Source: an uncultured Chloroflexota bacterium (GTDB lineage Bacteria > Chloroflexota > Anaerolineae > Anaerolineales > Villigracilaceae). Taken from it: a stretch of DNA of 64,000 nucleotides. Numbering within the stretch: the first letter of the stretch is position 1; every line of letters begins with the position of its first letter. The stretch covers positions 1-64,000 of the forward strand of contig CAIWRB010000122.1 in the NCBI GenBank assembly GCA_903914955.1, in the 5' to 3' direction. The position numbers were made by a program, and so were the translations under genes. The notes under the pieces were generated by a model, which searched no databases, was not told the DNA's origin, and was given only the letters and a program-made list of their open reading frames with translations. Below, in pieces: positions 38,861 through 48,355 of this stretch.

Positions 38861-38934
38861 GGTCTCATAGTTCAGTTGGTTAGAACATTCGGTTCACATC
38901 CGAAAGGTCACTGGTTCGAGCCCAGTTGAGACCA
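38861..38934 (+). tRNA. tRNA-Val (anticodon CAC)
   Basis: Acceptor GGTCTCA/TGAGACC; anticodon stem TTCGG/CCGAA with loop TTCACAT (CAC); T arm CTGGTTCGAGCCCAG; CCA not encoded. Confidence 0.93.
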
Positions 38935-38951
38935 CAAAACAGAAAAAAAAC

Positions 38952-38995
38952 TAAAACCAAATCCCCTTAAATTTATTTAGGGAATTTGGTTTTTA
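38952..38995 (+). terminator. Terminator after tRNA-Val
   Basis: AAAACCAAATCCCCTTAAAT..ATTTAGGGAATTTGGTTTTT hairpin. Confidence 0.8.
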
Positions 38996-39044
38996 AAATC
39001 CAAAAATAGTTAACTTGACAATTAGCCTAGATAATGGGCACCTA

Positions 39045-39155
39045 ATGAGAAAATGTATTCGTTGTTTACAATCGAAAGATGAAACAGATTTTAATATCAG
39101 GAATCAGGAGAAGGGATTGCTTCAGTCAGTATGTATTGACTGCCAAAAAAAATGA
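39045..39155 (+). pseudogene. HNH-endonuclease-type N-terminal zinc-ribbon remnant
   Basis: MRKCIRCLQSKDETDFNIRNQEKGLLQSVCIDCQKK* (CxxC...CxxC). An A8 run (39145-39152) precedes the stop; a -1 slip continues as NDSRDRYTNNPEYIIVRGQFQIHF*. Confidence 0.55.
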
Positions 39156-39316
39156 CAGTAGGGATCGTTATACAAATAATCCGGAATATATAATTGTACG
39201 TGGACAGTTTCAAATCCATTTTTGAGCGGCATTCATAAATATATTTCTGAGAGTAATTATTAATGAAAACCACGTCAGAGTTATCGTGCCATATTGGGCG
39301 CTGAAGAGCTTTGTTA

Positions 39317-40966
39317 TTAGACTTCCCGCTCCTCATCCTCTCTCGCCGCCTCACCGCGCTCCATCTTGCGCTTCAAATTCTCAGGCCACGCGGATACATC
39401 CTCAGAAGGCAGGAACGTCAGGCTCGCGCCGCTCTGATTCAAAATATCGCGCGTGCGGCAATTGAGCACCGCCTTGGCCGCGTCGATTCCAGATTGGGTT
39501 ACGCCCGCCACACCGTGGCTAAGCGTGCTCGCTCCGCACATAAACAAGCCCTCGAACTCGGTGCGCGACGAAAATGCCCACGGTCCCACCTGTTGCGGCG
39601 ATTTCTCGATGCCGTATAAATTTCCGCGCGTGGCGTTGAGATAATGTTCGTTCGTCAGCGGAGTGCCGAGGCTGTAAAACACAATGTGCTTGCTCAAGCC
39701 AGGCACGTGCTTCTCCAATCCGCGCACCATGCGCCACGCCAGGTCTTCCTTCATCGCGTCGTAGTCTGCGGGGCGCGAACCGTATTTTGAATTTGCCCAT
39801 TTCTCAAACGCCTCATAGCCCACGAACGCGAACGACTCGCAGGTGTGATGTCCGCTGTGCATCTTCGATGGGTCTTTCAACGTGGTCGCGGTCAGAAACA
39901 TGCCAGGCGGAGTTTCATCACGCAGCAACGCATCGGTGAGACCGTCGGAATAAATTTTGTCAATGTTTTCGTTTTCATAAAACCAGAAGTTGCCCGAGTC
40001 GAGTCCTGCCGCGCGCAGATCCATGTCTGTGGCGAAGAACAGGCTGATACATGAAGTTGAATATCGGACAGAATCAACTTTCCGCTTAAGTTTGGGCGAA
40101 AGATTCTCCCGTCCGATCAACTGACCGAACGTCACTTCAGGATCCGCATTGGAGATGACAACACTCGAGCGGATTTCCTCGCCACTGTCCAACTCCACGC
40201 CGATAACTTTTTTCCCTTCGACGAGAATCCGCTTCACTCTACACTGAAGTCTGATATCACCTCCCGAGCGTTTCAACGCCCTGACGAATGCGCGCGGCAA
40301 CGCGAACGCCCCGCCCAGCGGATAGAAGCCGCCGTTGAAGTAGTGATGTGTAATGCCAGCATGCACGAAGGCCGAAACCTTCGAAGGCGGCAATCCGTGA
40401 TCGCCCGCCTGCGCCGCCAGCACGCCGCGCAAAACAGGGTCGCTGATGTGCGCGTTGATCAAGTCTGCGCCTGTAGCGCGAATCCATTTAAGAATATTCG
40501 GCGCGCTCATCGCCGCTTTCAACGGATCTTTCAACCTGCCAATGTTCGCAAGCGATTCCATCATATTGGTGGTATCGGCGAAGAAGGAATCAATGCCCTT
40601 GGCCTCCTGCGGAAAATAACTCTTCAAGCGCTCAATTAAATTTTCCCTGCCTTTGGGAAAGTCCACGCGCTTATCACCGATCACCACATGATCGTAACCA
40701 TCAGGGTTAAGTTCACAGAAAGTTAGATCACCTGCAACACCAAGTCCCTCATAAATACTTCGCAAATGTCCGCCCTCATGCAAATCACCGATGTAATGCA
40801 CACCGGGACTGAAACGATAGCCTTCCAATGTGAACGAATGCGTCCAGCCGCCGGGTCTATCGTGCTGTTCAAGTACGATCACTTTTTTTCCAGCCTGTGC
40901 GAGTGCCACCGCAGCGGCGAGTCCGCCCGCGCCTGAGCCAATGATGATTGCGTCGTAAGATGTCAT
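39317..40966 (-). CDS. Phytoene desaturase/carotenoid isomerase-like FAD oxidoreductase
   Basis: YDAIIIGSGAGGLAAAVALAQAGKKVIVLEQHDRPGGWTHSF; C-terminal FMCGASTLSHGVAGVTQSGIDAA. Confidence 0.88.
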   Translation of the reverse strand: MTSYDAIIIGSGAGGLAAAVALAQAGKKVIVLEQHDRPGGWTHSFTLEGYRFSPGVHYIGDLHEGGHLRSIYEGLGVAGDLTFCELNPDGYDHVVIGDKRVDFPKGRENLIERLKSYFPQEAKGIDSFFADTTNMMESLANIGRLKDPLKAAMSAPNILKWIRATGADLINAHISDPVLRGVLAAQAGDHGLPPSKVSAFVHAGITHHYFNGGFYPLGGAFALPRAFVRALKRSGGDIRLQCRVKRILVEGKKVIGVELDSGEEIRSSVVISNADPEVTFGQLIGRENLSPKLKRKVDSVRYSTSCISLFFATDMDLRAAGLDSGNFWFYENENIDKIYSDGLTDALLRDETPPGMFLTATTLKDPSKMHSGHHTCESFAFVGYEAFEKWANSKYGSRPADYDAMKEDLAWRMVRGLEKHVPGLSKHIVFYSLGTPLTNEHYLNATRGNLYGIEKSPQQVGPWAFSSRTEFEGLFMCGASTLSHGVAGVTQSGIDAAKAVLNCRTRDILNQSGASLTFLPSEDVSAWPENLKRKMERGEAAREDEEREV

Positions 40967-41109
40967 TTTTCCTCCAATGATTTCGGCGGGAGGTAGTTCC
41001 TGCCTCGGTTCGTGGAATTCGACAAAAGTCGAATCAATCGTCTAGCCCAAAGGGCTTTCATGTACTGAGGAAGGACTTTAGTCTGCACCGTACCCGCGCC
41101 TATGTTTCC

Positions 41110-41589
41110 CTAACTCGTCTTCTCCCCCAAATCTATTTTTCTCGCCAAATAATTTTCATAATCAGGCACGAGCCGATCATATTCCCCATCCATCAACGGA
41201 GAGGAGATCATAAAATCTGCCGAAGCGCGATTGTTGGCAATAGGGATATTCCACACAACAGCTAGTCGTAAGAGTGCTTTTACATCGGGATCGTGCGGCT
41301 GTGGTTCCAGCGGATCCCAGAAGAAGATCAGGAAATCTATCTTGCCTTCCACGATCTTGGCGCCGATCTGCTGGTCGCCGCCGAGTGGTCCACTTTTGAG
41401 TTTAGTGATCTTGAAACCAAGTTCTTTCTCCAGAATTTTCCCGGTTGTGCCTGTTGCAAATATGTGGTGATGAGCAAGCAGGTCGCGGTTGAATTTTGCC
41501 CATTCCACCATATCGCGCTTTTTATTATCATGCGCCACAAGCGCGATCTTCTTGTCATGTTCCATGGGGAATTTTTTATGAGCTGTCAT
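41110..41589 (-). CDS. mgsA: Methylglyoxal synthase
   Basis: [94 protein letters not shown]. Confidence 0.95.
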   Translation of the reverse strand: MTAHKKFPMEHDKKIALVAHDNKKRDMVEWAKFNRDLLAHHHIFATGTTGKILEKELGFKITKLKSGPLGGDQQIGAKIVEGKIDFLIFFWDPLEPQPHDPDVKALLRLAVVWNIPIANNRASADFMISSPLMDGEYDRLVPDYENYLARKIDLGEKTS

Positions 41590-41632
41590 TTTAATTATTC
41601 CTATTTATATATTAAGTCGTTGGATATCAGCG

Positions 41633-42367
41633 CTATTTTCTCAGCGCTCCCAAAGCCGCGCCAACGATGCCAGCTTCATTCAACAGTTGTGCGGGAACAA
41701 CATGCGTCTCAATGGTGAGATAAGGCAAAAATTTTTCAGACTCTTTGCTAATGCCGCCGCCGATGATAAACAGGTTCGGCCAGAAAAGCCTTTCCATTGT
41801 CTCTAAATATTTATTCAACCGTTTGGCATATTTCTTCCATGAAAGGTCTTCGCGCTGACGGGCTGCATCGGAGGTGCGAAACTCTGCGTCTTCGCCTTTT
41901 ATTTCAAGATGACCAAACTCGGTGTTGGGGAGCAACTGTCCGCGGTGAAAAATCGCTGAACCAATGCCTGTTCCAAGTGTAAGCAGAATGACTGTGCCAG
42001 GTTGTCCACGCCCTGCGCCGAAGGTCATTTCAGCGAGTCCGGCCGCATCTGCGTCGTTGATCATAATACAGTCACAACCTGTGATTTTGCTAAAGAGTGC
42101 GTCCGCATTCGTGCCAACCCATTTCTCCGAGACATTGGCCGCCATCAAAGCCACTCCGCCTTTAATAGGTGCGGGAAAACCAATCCCTATTGGGCCATTC
42201 CAGCTAAAAGATTGCGCAATCTGATTTACTACTTCAGCAATTGGTTGAGGTTCCCCATTTTTCGGCGTCTTGATACGAACCCGCTCCGCAAGAAGCTGGC
42301 CTGTTTCAGTGTCTACGGGTGCGCCTTTGATACCTGATCCGCCTACGTCGATTCCGAGAATTTGCAT
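41633..42367 (-). CDS. ppgK: ROK-family polyphosphate glucokinase-like protein
   Basis: [67 protein letters not shown]. Confidence 0.88.
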   Translation of the reverse strand: MQILGIDVGGSGIKGAPVDTETGQLLAERVRIKTPKNGEPQPIAEVVNQIAQSFSWNGPIGIGFPAPIKGGVALMAANVSEKWVGTNADALFSKITGCDCIMINDADAAGLAEMTFGAGRGQPGTVILLTLGTGIGSAIFHRGQLLPNTEFGHLEIKGEDAEFRTSDAARQREDLSWKKYAKRLNKYLETMERLFWPNLFIIGGGISKESEKFLPYLTIETHVVPAQLLNEAGIVGAALGALRK

Positions 42368-42618
42368 GTTTTGTTCCTAAGTTTGGATTTTGTAACCAGG
42401 GGATATAACCACAATTACCTGATTGGAAAAACATTTTTTGGTAATCATTTATCTGCATGGATTATAGCACCTAGATAATTGCCTGTCGGTCCGTGAGGAA
42501 TCTTTGAAAATCAAACGAGAAAGTCAAATATTTGAAAAAAAACGATCTAAATCTGGATTAGCAGTTTTGGGTGGAATTATCCATTTCGCTTAAATAATCG
42601 GACAGAGCTAGTCTATTT

Positions 42619-42634
42619 TGTAACTTAAGTTACA
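42619..42634. promoter_or_regulatory. Perfect 16-bp palindrome upstream of the oxidase operon
   Basis: TGTAACTTAAGTTACA. Confidence 0.65.
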
Positions 42635-42728
42635 GCTTAATTCTTGAGGAAATGCTATTATCCTAAACTAGATAATGATTGTGAAATTACGCACGTTACA
42701 TTATTCAACCAAATTGAGGAGAAATGTC

Positions 42729-42890
42729 ATGGCTAAAAAAGAAGAAACTGAATCGAATGAGTCTCAGCCTAGGGGACAGAAAATTTTTGACAATATCTGG
42801 CTATTATTTATCCTTTCGTTATTGATCAGTACCTTGATCTATAACGTGTGGGGCATCGTCGATCTTATGAGAGTCCCGCTTGCTCCATAA
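42729..42890 (+). CDS. Small single-TM protein, candidate ba3-oxidase accessory subunit (IIa-like)
   Basis: MAKKEETESNESQPRGQKIFDNIWLLFILSLLISTLIYNVWGIVDLMRVPLAP; immediately precedes the subunit II gene. Confidence 0.65.
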   Translation: MAKKEETESNESQPRGQKIFDNIWLLFILSLLISTLIYNVWGIVDLMRVPLAP

Positions 42891-42906
42891 GCGGTGAGGA
42901 GAAAAT

Positions 42907-43431
42907 ATGTTAGCACCTGAAAAAAATTGGTGGAAGCCGATGGGTCGCATCGAAAAGACCTGGCTGACTGTTGCATTTGTGTGGTGTATCTTCCTGACAT
43001 TGATGATGCCTCTATGGTATTTCAATGGCAAGCAGAATGTGCCCACAGAAACATATCGCACAACGCCCGCAGATTACGGAGCAAAAGTCAACGCTTTTGT
43101 GGAGCAGTATACAGTTGGGAAAGATGACGCGACCGGGTTACCGATTGTATCCGCACCTCCCGGCAGTGACATTTACCTGCGTGCCAGCACCTGGCAATGG
43201 TATCCGATCCTGCAATTGGAAAAAGGAAAGGAGTACCGCCTGCACCTTTCGTCGATGGATTACAACCACGGCTTCTCGCTTCAACCCGTGAATATCAACT
43301 TGCAAGTTTTGCCTGGTTACGATTACGTGGCGACAATTACTCCCACCAGCTCAGGCGAATTCACCATCGTTTGCAATGAATATTGTTTTGTCGGTCATCA
43401 TACGATGGTTGGCAAAATGATCGTTAAATAG
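42907..43431 (+). CDS. ba3-type cytochrome c oxidase subunit II
   Basis: Single TM, cupredoxin fold, CuA motif CNEYCFVGHHTMVGKM. Confidence 0.9.
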   Translation: MLAPEKNWWKPMGRIEKTWLTVAFVWCIFLTLMMPLWYFNGKQNVPTETYRTTPADYGAKVNAFVEQYTVGKDDATGLPIVSAPPGSDIYLRASTWQWYPILQLEKGKEYRLHLSSMDYNHGFSLQPVNINLQVLPGYDYVATITPTSSGEFTIVCNEYCFVGHHTMVGKMIVK

Positions 43432-43441
43432 AGGAATGAAG

Positions 43442-45169
43442 ATGGCTACACTTGCACCTACAACCCCCTGGACTAAAGACGCAAAGGACGATTATCGCAA
43501 CTGTCCTGTAACCACCCTGAAAGTTGACATGCACACCGAACGGCTCATCATCGCCAATGCAGTCATGGCTGTGGTCTGCCTCACACTTGGTGGTATTGCC
43601 GCATTGTTAATCGCGCTTACCCGCTGGCAGGCCGTTCATTTACTTGGCGCGGCCTGGTTCTATCGTCTGCTCACATTGCATGGCATTGACATGCTCATCG
43701 CGTGGATCGTATTCTTCGAGATGGCTGGCTTGCACTTCGGCTCAACCGTGCTTCTCAATGCGCGCCACGCCGCACCAAAGCTTGCCTGGCTGGGCTTTGG
43801 CATGATGACAGTTGGCGGATTGATGGCAAATGCAGTTGTGCTGATTGATCCAAATTCCAGCGTAATGTTTTCGGCTTACGTTCCGCTAAAAGCGCATCCG
43901 CTATTCTATCTCAGCTACATTTTGTTTGCAGTTGGCGCGTTGATCACGGTCATCACTTTCTTCATCAACATCGTGGTTGCGAAACGTGAAAATCGATTCC
44001 AAGGCTCTTTGCCTCTGGTAGTCTTTGGCTTGATGACTGCCGCAATTCTTGCAACTTACACATTGTTGGAAGGCGCAGCCGCAATTGTGCCCGCCTTCTT
44101 ATGGTCGCTGGGCATTCTGAAAACCTATGACCCTGGAATTTACCGCAACTTCTTTTGGGGTTTCGGACATCCCGCGCAGCAAGTCAATCTCGCAGCGATG
44201 GTTTCCATCTGGTATGCGCTCGCGCAGATGACCGTCGGCATTCGCCCGGTCAACGAGAAGTTCTCACGCCTCGCGTTCATCCTGTATCTGTTCTTTATTA
44301 ATCTTGGTTCGGCGCATCACCTGCTGGTTGACCCTGGACTCTCCTTCGCGTGGAAGGCAGTCAATACTTCGTATGCGATGTATCTGGCTGTCCTCGGCTC
44401 GATGATGCACGCCTTCTCCATTCCTGCCGCATTGGAAATCGCTTTGCGTTCCAGAGGATACAGGAAAGGTTTATTTGGCTGGCTTCGAAATGCGCCCTGG
44501 GCCGAACCTGGTTTTAGTTCGCTCGTCTTATCCATGTTCCTATTTGGCTGGATCGGCGGCGTAACCGGTGTGACCATCGGTACTGAGCAGATCAACATGC
44601 TTGTGCATAACACTCTCCGCCTGCCCGGTCACTTCCATGCGACGGTAGTGAGCGGTACAACGCTCGCATTCATGGGCTTCACCTATTATGTCATTCCACT
44701 CATCTTCCGCAAGGAACTGAAACTTAAGAGCTGGGCAAAATGGCAGCCGTATATATTCGGCTTCGGAATGTTATTGACCTCATTGGGCATGATCACCAGT
44801 GGTTTGCAGGGTGTTGCCCGCCGCAATTGGGATATCACCTTCGCAGGTGTTGTACCTGGCACAGTTGAGATCACGCTCGCCATCTTCGGAATCGGCGCGC
44901 TCCTGGCAGTGGTTGGCGGCATTATGTATGTCACGATAGTGTTGGTTTCAATCCTGACGGGCCCGCGTTTGGAAGCCAGCAACTTACTACTTCTCACTGG
45001 CACGCACAATCCGATCATTGAATCCACCAAGATAACCGACGAGCAAATGGAAGATAAACAGAATCAACCGAAAGGCTCGCTGGTACTTGTCTTTGCCTTC
45101 CTGGTCTGGTTTGCCATTTACTACCTAAGCAACTGGTGGCTGCTCGGACGCACCTGGTTCATTCGATAA
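43442..45169 (+). CDS. ba3-type heme-copper oxidase subunit I
   Basis: LHGIDMLIAWIVFFEMAGLHFG, FFWGFGHPAQQVNLA, HHLLVDPG, LPGHFHATVVSG. Confidence 0.93.
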   Translation: MATLAPTTPWTKDAKDDYRNCPVTTLKVDMHTERLIIANAVMAVVCLTLGGIAALLIALTRWQAVHLLGAAWFYRLLTLHGIDMLIAWIVFFEMAGLHFGSTVLLNARHAAPKLAWLGFGMMTVGGLMANAVVLIDPNSSVMFSAYVPLKAHPLFYLSYILFAVGALITVITFFINIVVAKRENRFQGSLPLVVFGLMTAAILATYTLLEGAAAIVPAFLWSLGILKTYDPGIYRNFFWGFGHPAQQVNLAAMVSIWYALAQMTVGIRPVNEKFSRLAFILYLFFINLGSAHHLLVDPGLSFAWKAVNTSYAMYLAVLGSMMHAFSIPAALEIALRSRGYRKGLFGWLRNAPWAEPGFSSLVLSMFLFGWIGGVTGVTIGTEQINMLVHNTLRLPGHFHATVVSGTTLAFMGFTYYVIPLIFRKELKLKSWAKWQPYIFGFGMLLTSLGMITSGLQGVARRNWDITFAGVVPGTVEITLAIFGIGALLAVVGGIMYVTIVLVSILTGPRLEASNLLLLTGTHNPIIESTKITDEQMEDKQNQPKGSLVLVFAFLVWFAIYYLSNWWLLGRTWFIR

Positions 45170-45182
45170 TTTTTGTTTATGG

Positions 45183-45217
45183 AATCTTCGGAGGTCTTTC
45201 AAAGGCCTCCGAAGATT
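45183..45217 (+). terminator. Hairpin/terminator after oxidase subunit I
   Basis: AATCTTCGGAGG-TCTTTCAAAGG-CCTCCGAAGATT. Confidence 0.7.
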
Positions 45218-45234
45218 TACTTTTAAGGTATTTG

Positions 45235-45900
45235 ATGATCGCGCCTCTTTTTCTCGGCCTACTTGGAAGCCTCGGTCACTGTGTGGGGATGTGCAGCGCA
45301 GTGATTTTAATTTTCGATCGACAGCCTATTTTTCAAAATAAGTTCGCATGGTTCTTCGCGCACGCTGGCCGTGTGACAACGTACTCACTACTTGGTTTGC
45401 TCGCCGGCGCACTGGGCCAAACACTTTGGTCATTTGATAAACTCCAGGCAATTCTTTCGATTCTTTTTGCGGTCATCGCTTTTTATATGGCCTCCGCTTT
45501 TATTGGATTAACTCCCTCGCCTGAAATTTTATTTTCAGGATCGATCCAACGTTGGGGCAAAGCCATGCGTGGATTTAAATCCGATTCACTCTCCGCTTCA
45601 TATCTGCTCGGCCTGCTTTGGGGACTTCTTCCCTGCGGCCTGGTACTGACCGCGCTCGTCATGGCGATGGCTTCGACAAATATTGTCCAAGGCGCGTTGA
45701 CCATGTTCATCTTCGGCCTCGCGACTATTCCCAGCCTATTCATGGTCCGCTGGCTTGCAAATAAAATGAACTCGCGTTTTTGGCCGCGCAGTTTCGCGTC
45801 ATTAGTCATGATGTTCTTCGGTTTCCAATTCGCCATGCGCGGATTCGCTTCGCTTGGCTGGGTTGACCATCTCATGCTTGGTTCGGTAATGTTCTGGTAA
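45235..45900 (+). CDS. Sulfite exporter TauE/SafE (UreH/CcoS-associated) family membrane protein
   Basis: MIAPLFLGLLGSLGHCVGMCSAVILIF; SYLLGLLWGLLPCGLVLTALVMA. Confidence 0.88.
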   Translation: MIAPLFLGLLGSLGHCVGMCSAVILIFDRQPIFQNKFAWFFAHAGRVTTYSLLGLLAGALGQTLWSFDKLQAILSILFAVIAFYMASAFIGLTPSPEILFSGSIQRWGKAMRGFKSDSLSASYLLGLLWGLLPCGLVLTALVMAMASTNIVQGALTMFIFGLATIPSLFMVRWLANKMNSRFWPRSFASLVMMFFGFQFAMRGFASLGWVDHLMLGSVMFW

Positions 45901-45905
45901 ATAAA

Positions 45906-48284
45906 ATGATTCTCGCAACATCTGCTCCCGTCAAATCAAAAACCCTCGTCACATGTTCATTGTGCGAATTGACTACGTATCACCCGCTTACCAATAAACA
46001 AGGGGATGTATTCTGCTGTCCATCGTGCCGTGAGGTTGCGGCGTTGTTGGCTGAGGCGCCAGCACTGCCAATTAAACAGGAGCAGGCTAAAGACGCGGAA
46101 GGAAGCGCAGAGATCATCCTCACCTTGGGCGGCATGTGGTGTTCATCCTGCGCGTGGCTGGTCAGTGAACAGCTGCGCCGCACACCTGGCGTGGTCAGCG
46201 CTGATGTTAGTTTCATCCAAAAGCAGGCAAATCTAACTTATGACGCGTCGCTGTTGGATGCGCGAAAAATTAAGAAGCGCGTGCGCGCGTTAGGCTATCA
46301 GGCGGCGCTGCCAAACGAAAAACCTCATGATGAAGAAGAATCTTTTTACACGCGCTTGTTGATCGGCGGCGTGATGGTTTTACATGACATGATCGTTGGC
46401 GCGGGCATCTACGGTCGTGAACTGCTCGGCTGGGCAACTCCCGAAACTGCCTGGCTGGTACATTTTTTTCAACTGATGATGCTGGTCACAAGCCTGCCAG
46501 TTTTGATATTACTCGGCTTGCCCATTCTGCGCGCGGGACTCGCCAGCCTGTTACGATTGCAGCCCAACATTCATACACTGATCGCGATCGGCACATTCTC
46601 GGCGTTCGCTTTATCCGTCCGCAATTTTATCTCTGGTTCTGGCGGATTGTATTTCGATACCGCCACGATGCTCATCTTTTTGGTTTCGATAGGACACTGG
46701 CTGGAGATGCAGGCGCATAAATCCAGCAGTAAAGCTGTGGCACGTTTACTTGAACAGATTCCTGATAAGGCAATTATCGTAACTGGAAAACGTGATAGAT
46801 CCGTACCAGTAAGCGAATTGAAACCTGGTCAACGCGTGCGCGTGCGTCCTGGCGAGCGCTTTCCTGTGGATGGCTTGATCGCGATCGGCGAAGGTGACGT
46901 GGATGAATCTTTGCTGACAGGCGAGCCGCGCCCTGTGACCCATCGCGAAGGGCAGACGGTCAAAGCGGGGACGATCAGCCTGGACGGAAGTTTTGAAGTG
47001 ATCACAACTGCTGTAGGCGATTCGACCGCAGCGGGACAAATTGGGCGACTGCTGCATGAAGCCCTGTGGAATCGTTCTCCCATTGAACGGCTCGCCGACA
47101 AATTGTCCGCGTGGATGACTCCGATCGCGCTGGCGCTGGCGACGATTGCCTTCTTAATTTGGAATTATTTTTCAGGTTTTGAAGCTGGCCTACTGGTCGC
47201 GCTTTCTGTTTTGTTGATCGCGTGTCCGTGTGCGTTGGGGCTGGCAACTCCGCTTACGCTTTGGCTGGCATTGGGACGTGCGGCTGAGTCAGGTGTGATC
47301 TTGCGCAGTACTGCCGCGCTCGAAAGACTGGCCAGCGTGAAGAAAGTATTCTTCGATAAAACAGGCACACTGACAAAATTGCCAATGCAAGTTGGAGGGA
47401 TTTATTTAGTCCCCGCTCCTTTTGGGAAAGGGGTAGAAGTGAAGGAAAGAGAGTTCCTTCAAATAGTTGCTTCAATAGAAAACGCATCTGAACATCCGAT
47501 GGCAAAAGCGATTGTCGACTGTGCGCGTGCGAAAAAAATAAAATTATCCAAGCCAACAGAATTCAAAGCTTTGCCAGGCATGGGCGTGACCGCAAAACTT
47601 GATGGAAAGATAATTGTCATCGGCAGCGCACGCTTTATGTCTGCTCGAGGGTTGACTCTCCCTGTCAGATTAAAGAAGCAGGCTGAGGTATGGAAAGATT
47701 CGGGACAGGTTGTCGTCTATGCCGGTTGGGGTGGAAAAACCATCGGTCTGATCGGCTTGGGAGAAACCATCCGCTGTGAAGTAAGTGAAGTGATGACGCA
47801 ATTGCAATCACGCGGACTTGCTCTTGGTGTGCTAACAGGTGATGAAAAACAAGCAGGCGCGCGCTGGCAAAAGATACTTGGCATTCCCGTCCACGCGTCG
47901 CTCAGCCCTGATGAGAAGATGTCTTATTTGCTTGAAGACGCCGCGATGATCGGCGATGGCATCAACGACGGTCCCGCGCTCGCCGCTGCGACTGTGGGGC
48001 TTGCCATGAATCACGGCACCGATGTAGCTCGCACTGCTTCTGATATTGTGCTCATGCGCGAAGATCTAAGTGTGATTCCCTGGCTCGTGGATCTTTCGCG
48101 TGAAACGATGAAACGGGTACGCCAAAATCTTGGCTGGGCGTTTATTTATAATTTGATCGGAATTGGACTCGCGATGGCCGGCTTGATGCAGCCTGTCTTC
48201 GCCGCGCTGGCGATGGTGCTGAGCAGTGTTTTTGTCACAGCCAACGCAATGAAAATGAATAAGTTTCCGTTGTTGAAAGAATAA
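45906..48284 (+). CDS. Copper-translocating P-type ATPase, CcoI/FixI-like
   Basis: N-terminal CSLCELTTYHPL...CCPSCREV, GGMWCSSCAWLVSEQL, CPCALGLATPL, DKTGTLTK, GDGINDGPAL. Confidence 0.94.
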   Translation: MILATSAPVKSKTLVTCSLCELTTYHPLTNKQGDVFCCPSCREVAALLAEAPALPIKQEQAKDAEGSAEIILTLGGMWCSSCAWLVSEQLRRTPGVVSADVSFIQKQANLTYDASLLDARKIKKRVRALGYQAALPNEKPHDEEESFYTRLLIGGVMVLHDMIVGAGIYGRELLGWATPETAWLVHFFQLMMLVTSLPVLILLGLPILRAGLASLLRLQPNIHTLIAIGTFSAFALSVRNFISGSGGLYFDTATMLIFLVSIGHWLEMQAHKSSSKAVARLLEQIPDKAIIVTGKRDRSVPVSELKPGQRVRVRPGERFPVDGLIAIGEGDVDESLLTGEPRPVTHREGQTVKAGTISLDGSFEVITTAVGDSTAAGQIGRLLHEALWNRSPIERLADKLSAWMTPIALALATIAFLIWNYFSGFEAGLLVALSVLLIACPCALGLATPLTLWLALGRAAESGVILRSTAALERLASVKKVFFDKTGTLTKLPMQVGGIYLVPAPFGKGVEVKEREFLQIVASIENASEHPMAKAIVDCARAKKIKLSKPTEFKALPGMGVTAKLDGKIIVIGSARFMSARGLTLPVRLKKQAEVWKDSGQVVVYAGWGGKTIGLIGLGETIRCEVSEVMTQLQSRGLALGVLTGDEKQAGARWQKILGIPVHASLSPDEKMSYLLEDAAMIGDGINDGPALAAATVGLAMNHGTDVARTASDIVLMREDLSVIPWLVDLSRETMKRVRQNLGWAFIYNLIGIGLAMAGLMQPVFAALAMVLSSVFVTANAMKMNKFPLLKE

Positions 48285-48355
48285 TAATATGTCGTCGCTA
48301 AGGAAAAGAACGCTCTTGGCAACAAGATCAAGCCTGAAACCTGGAACCCAGATAC

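Noticed and set aside
41017-41034. ATTCGAC-AAAA-GTCGAAT hairpin between the oxidoreductase and mgsA
   Set aside because: Short stem without T-tract; insufficient to call a terminator or regulatory RNA.
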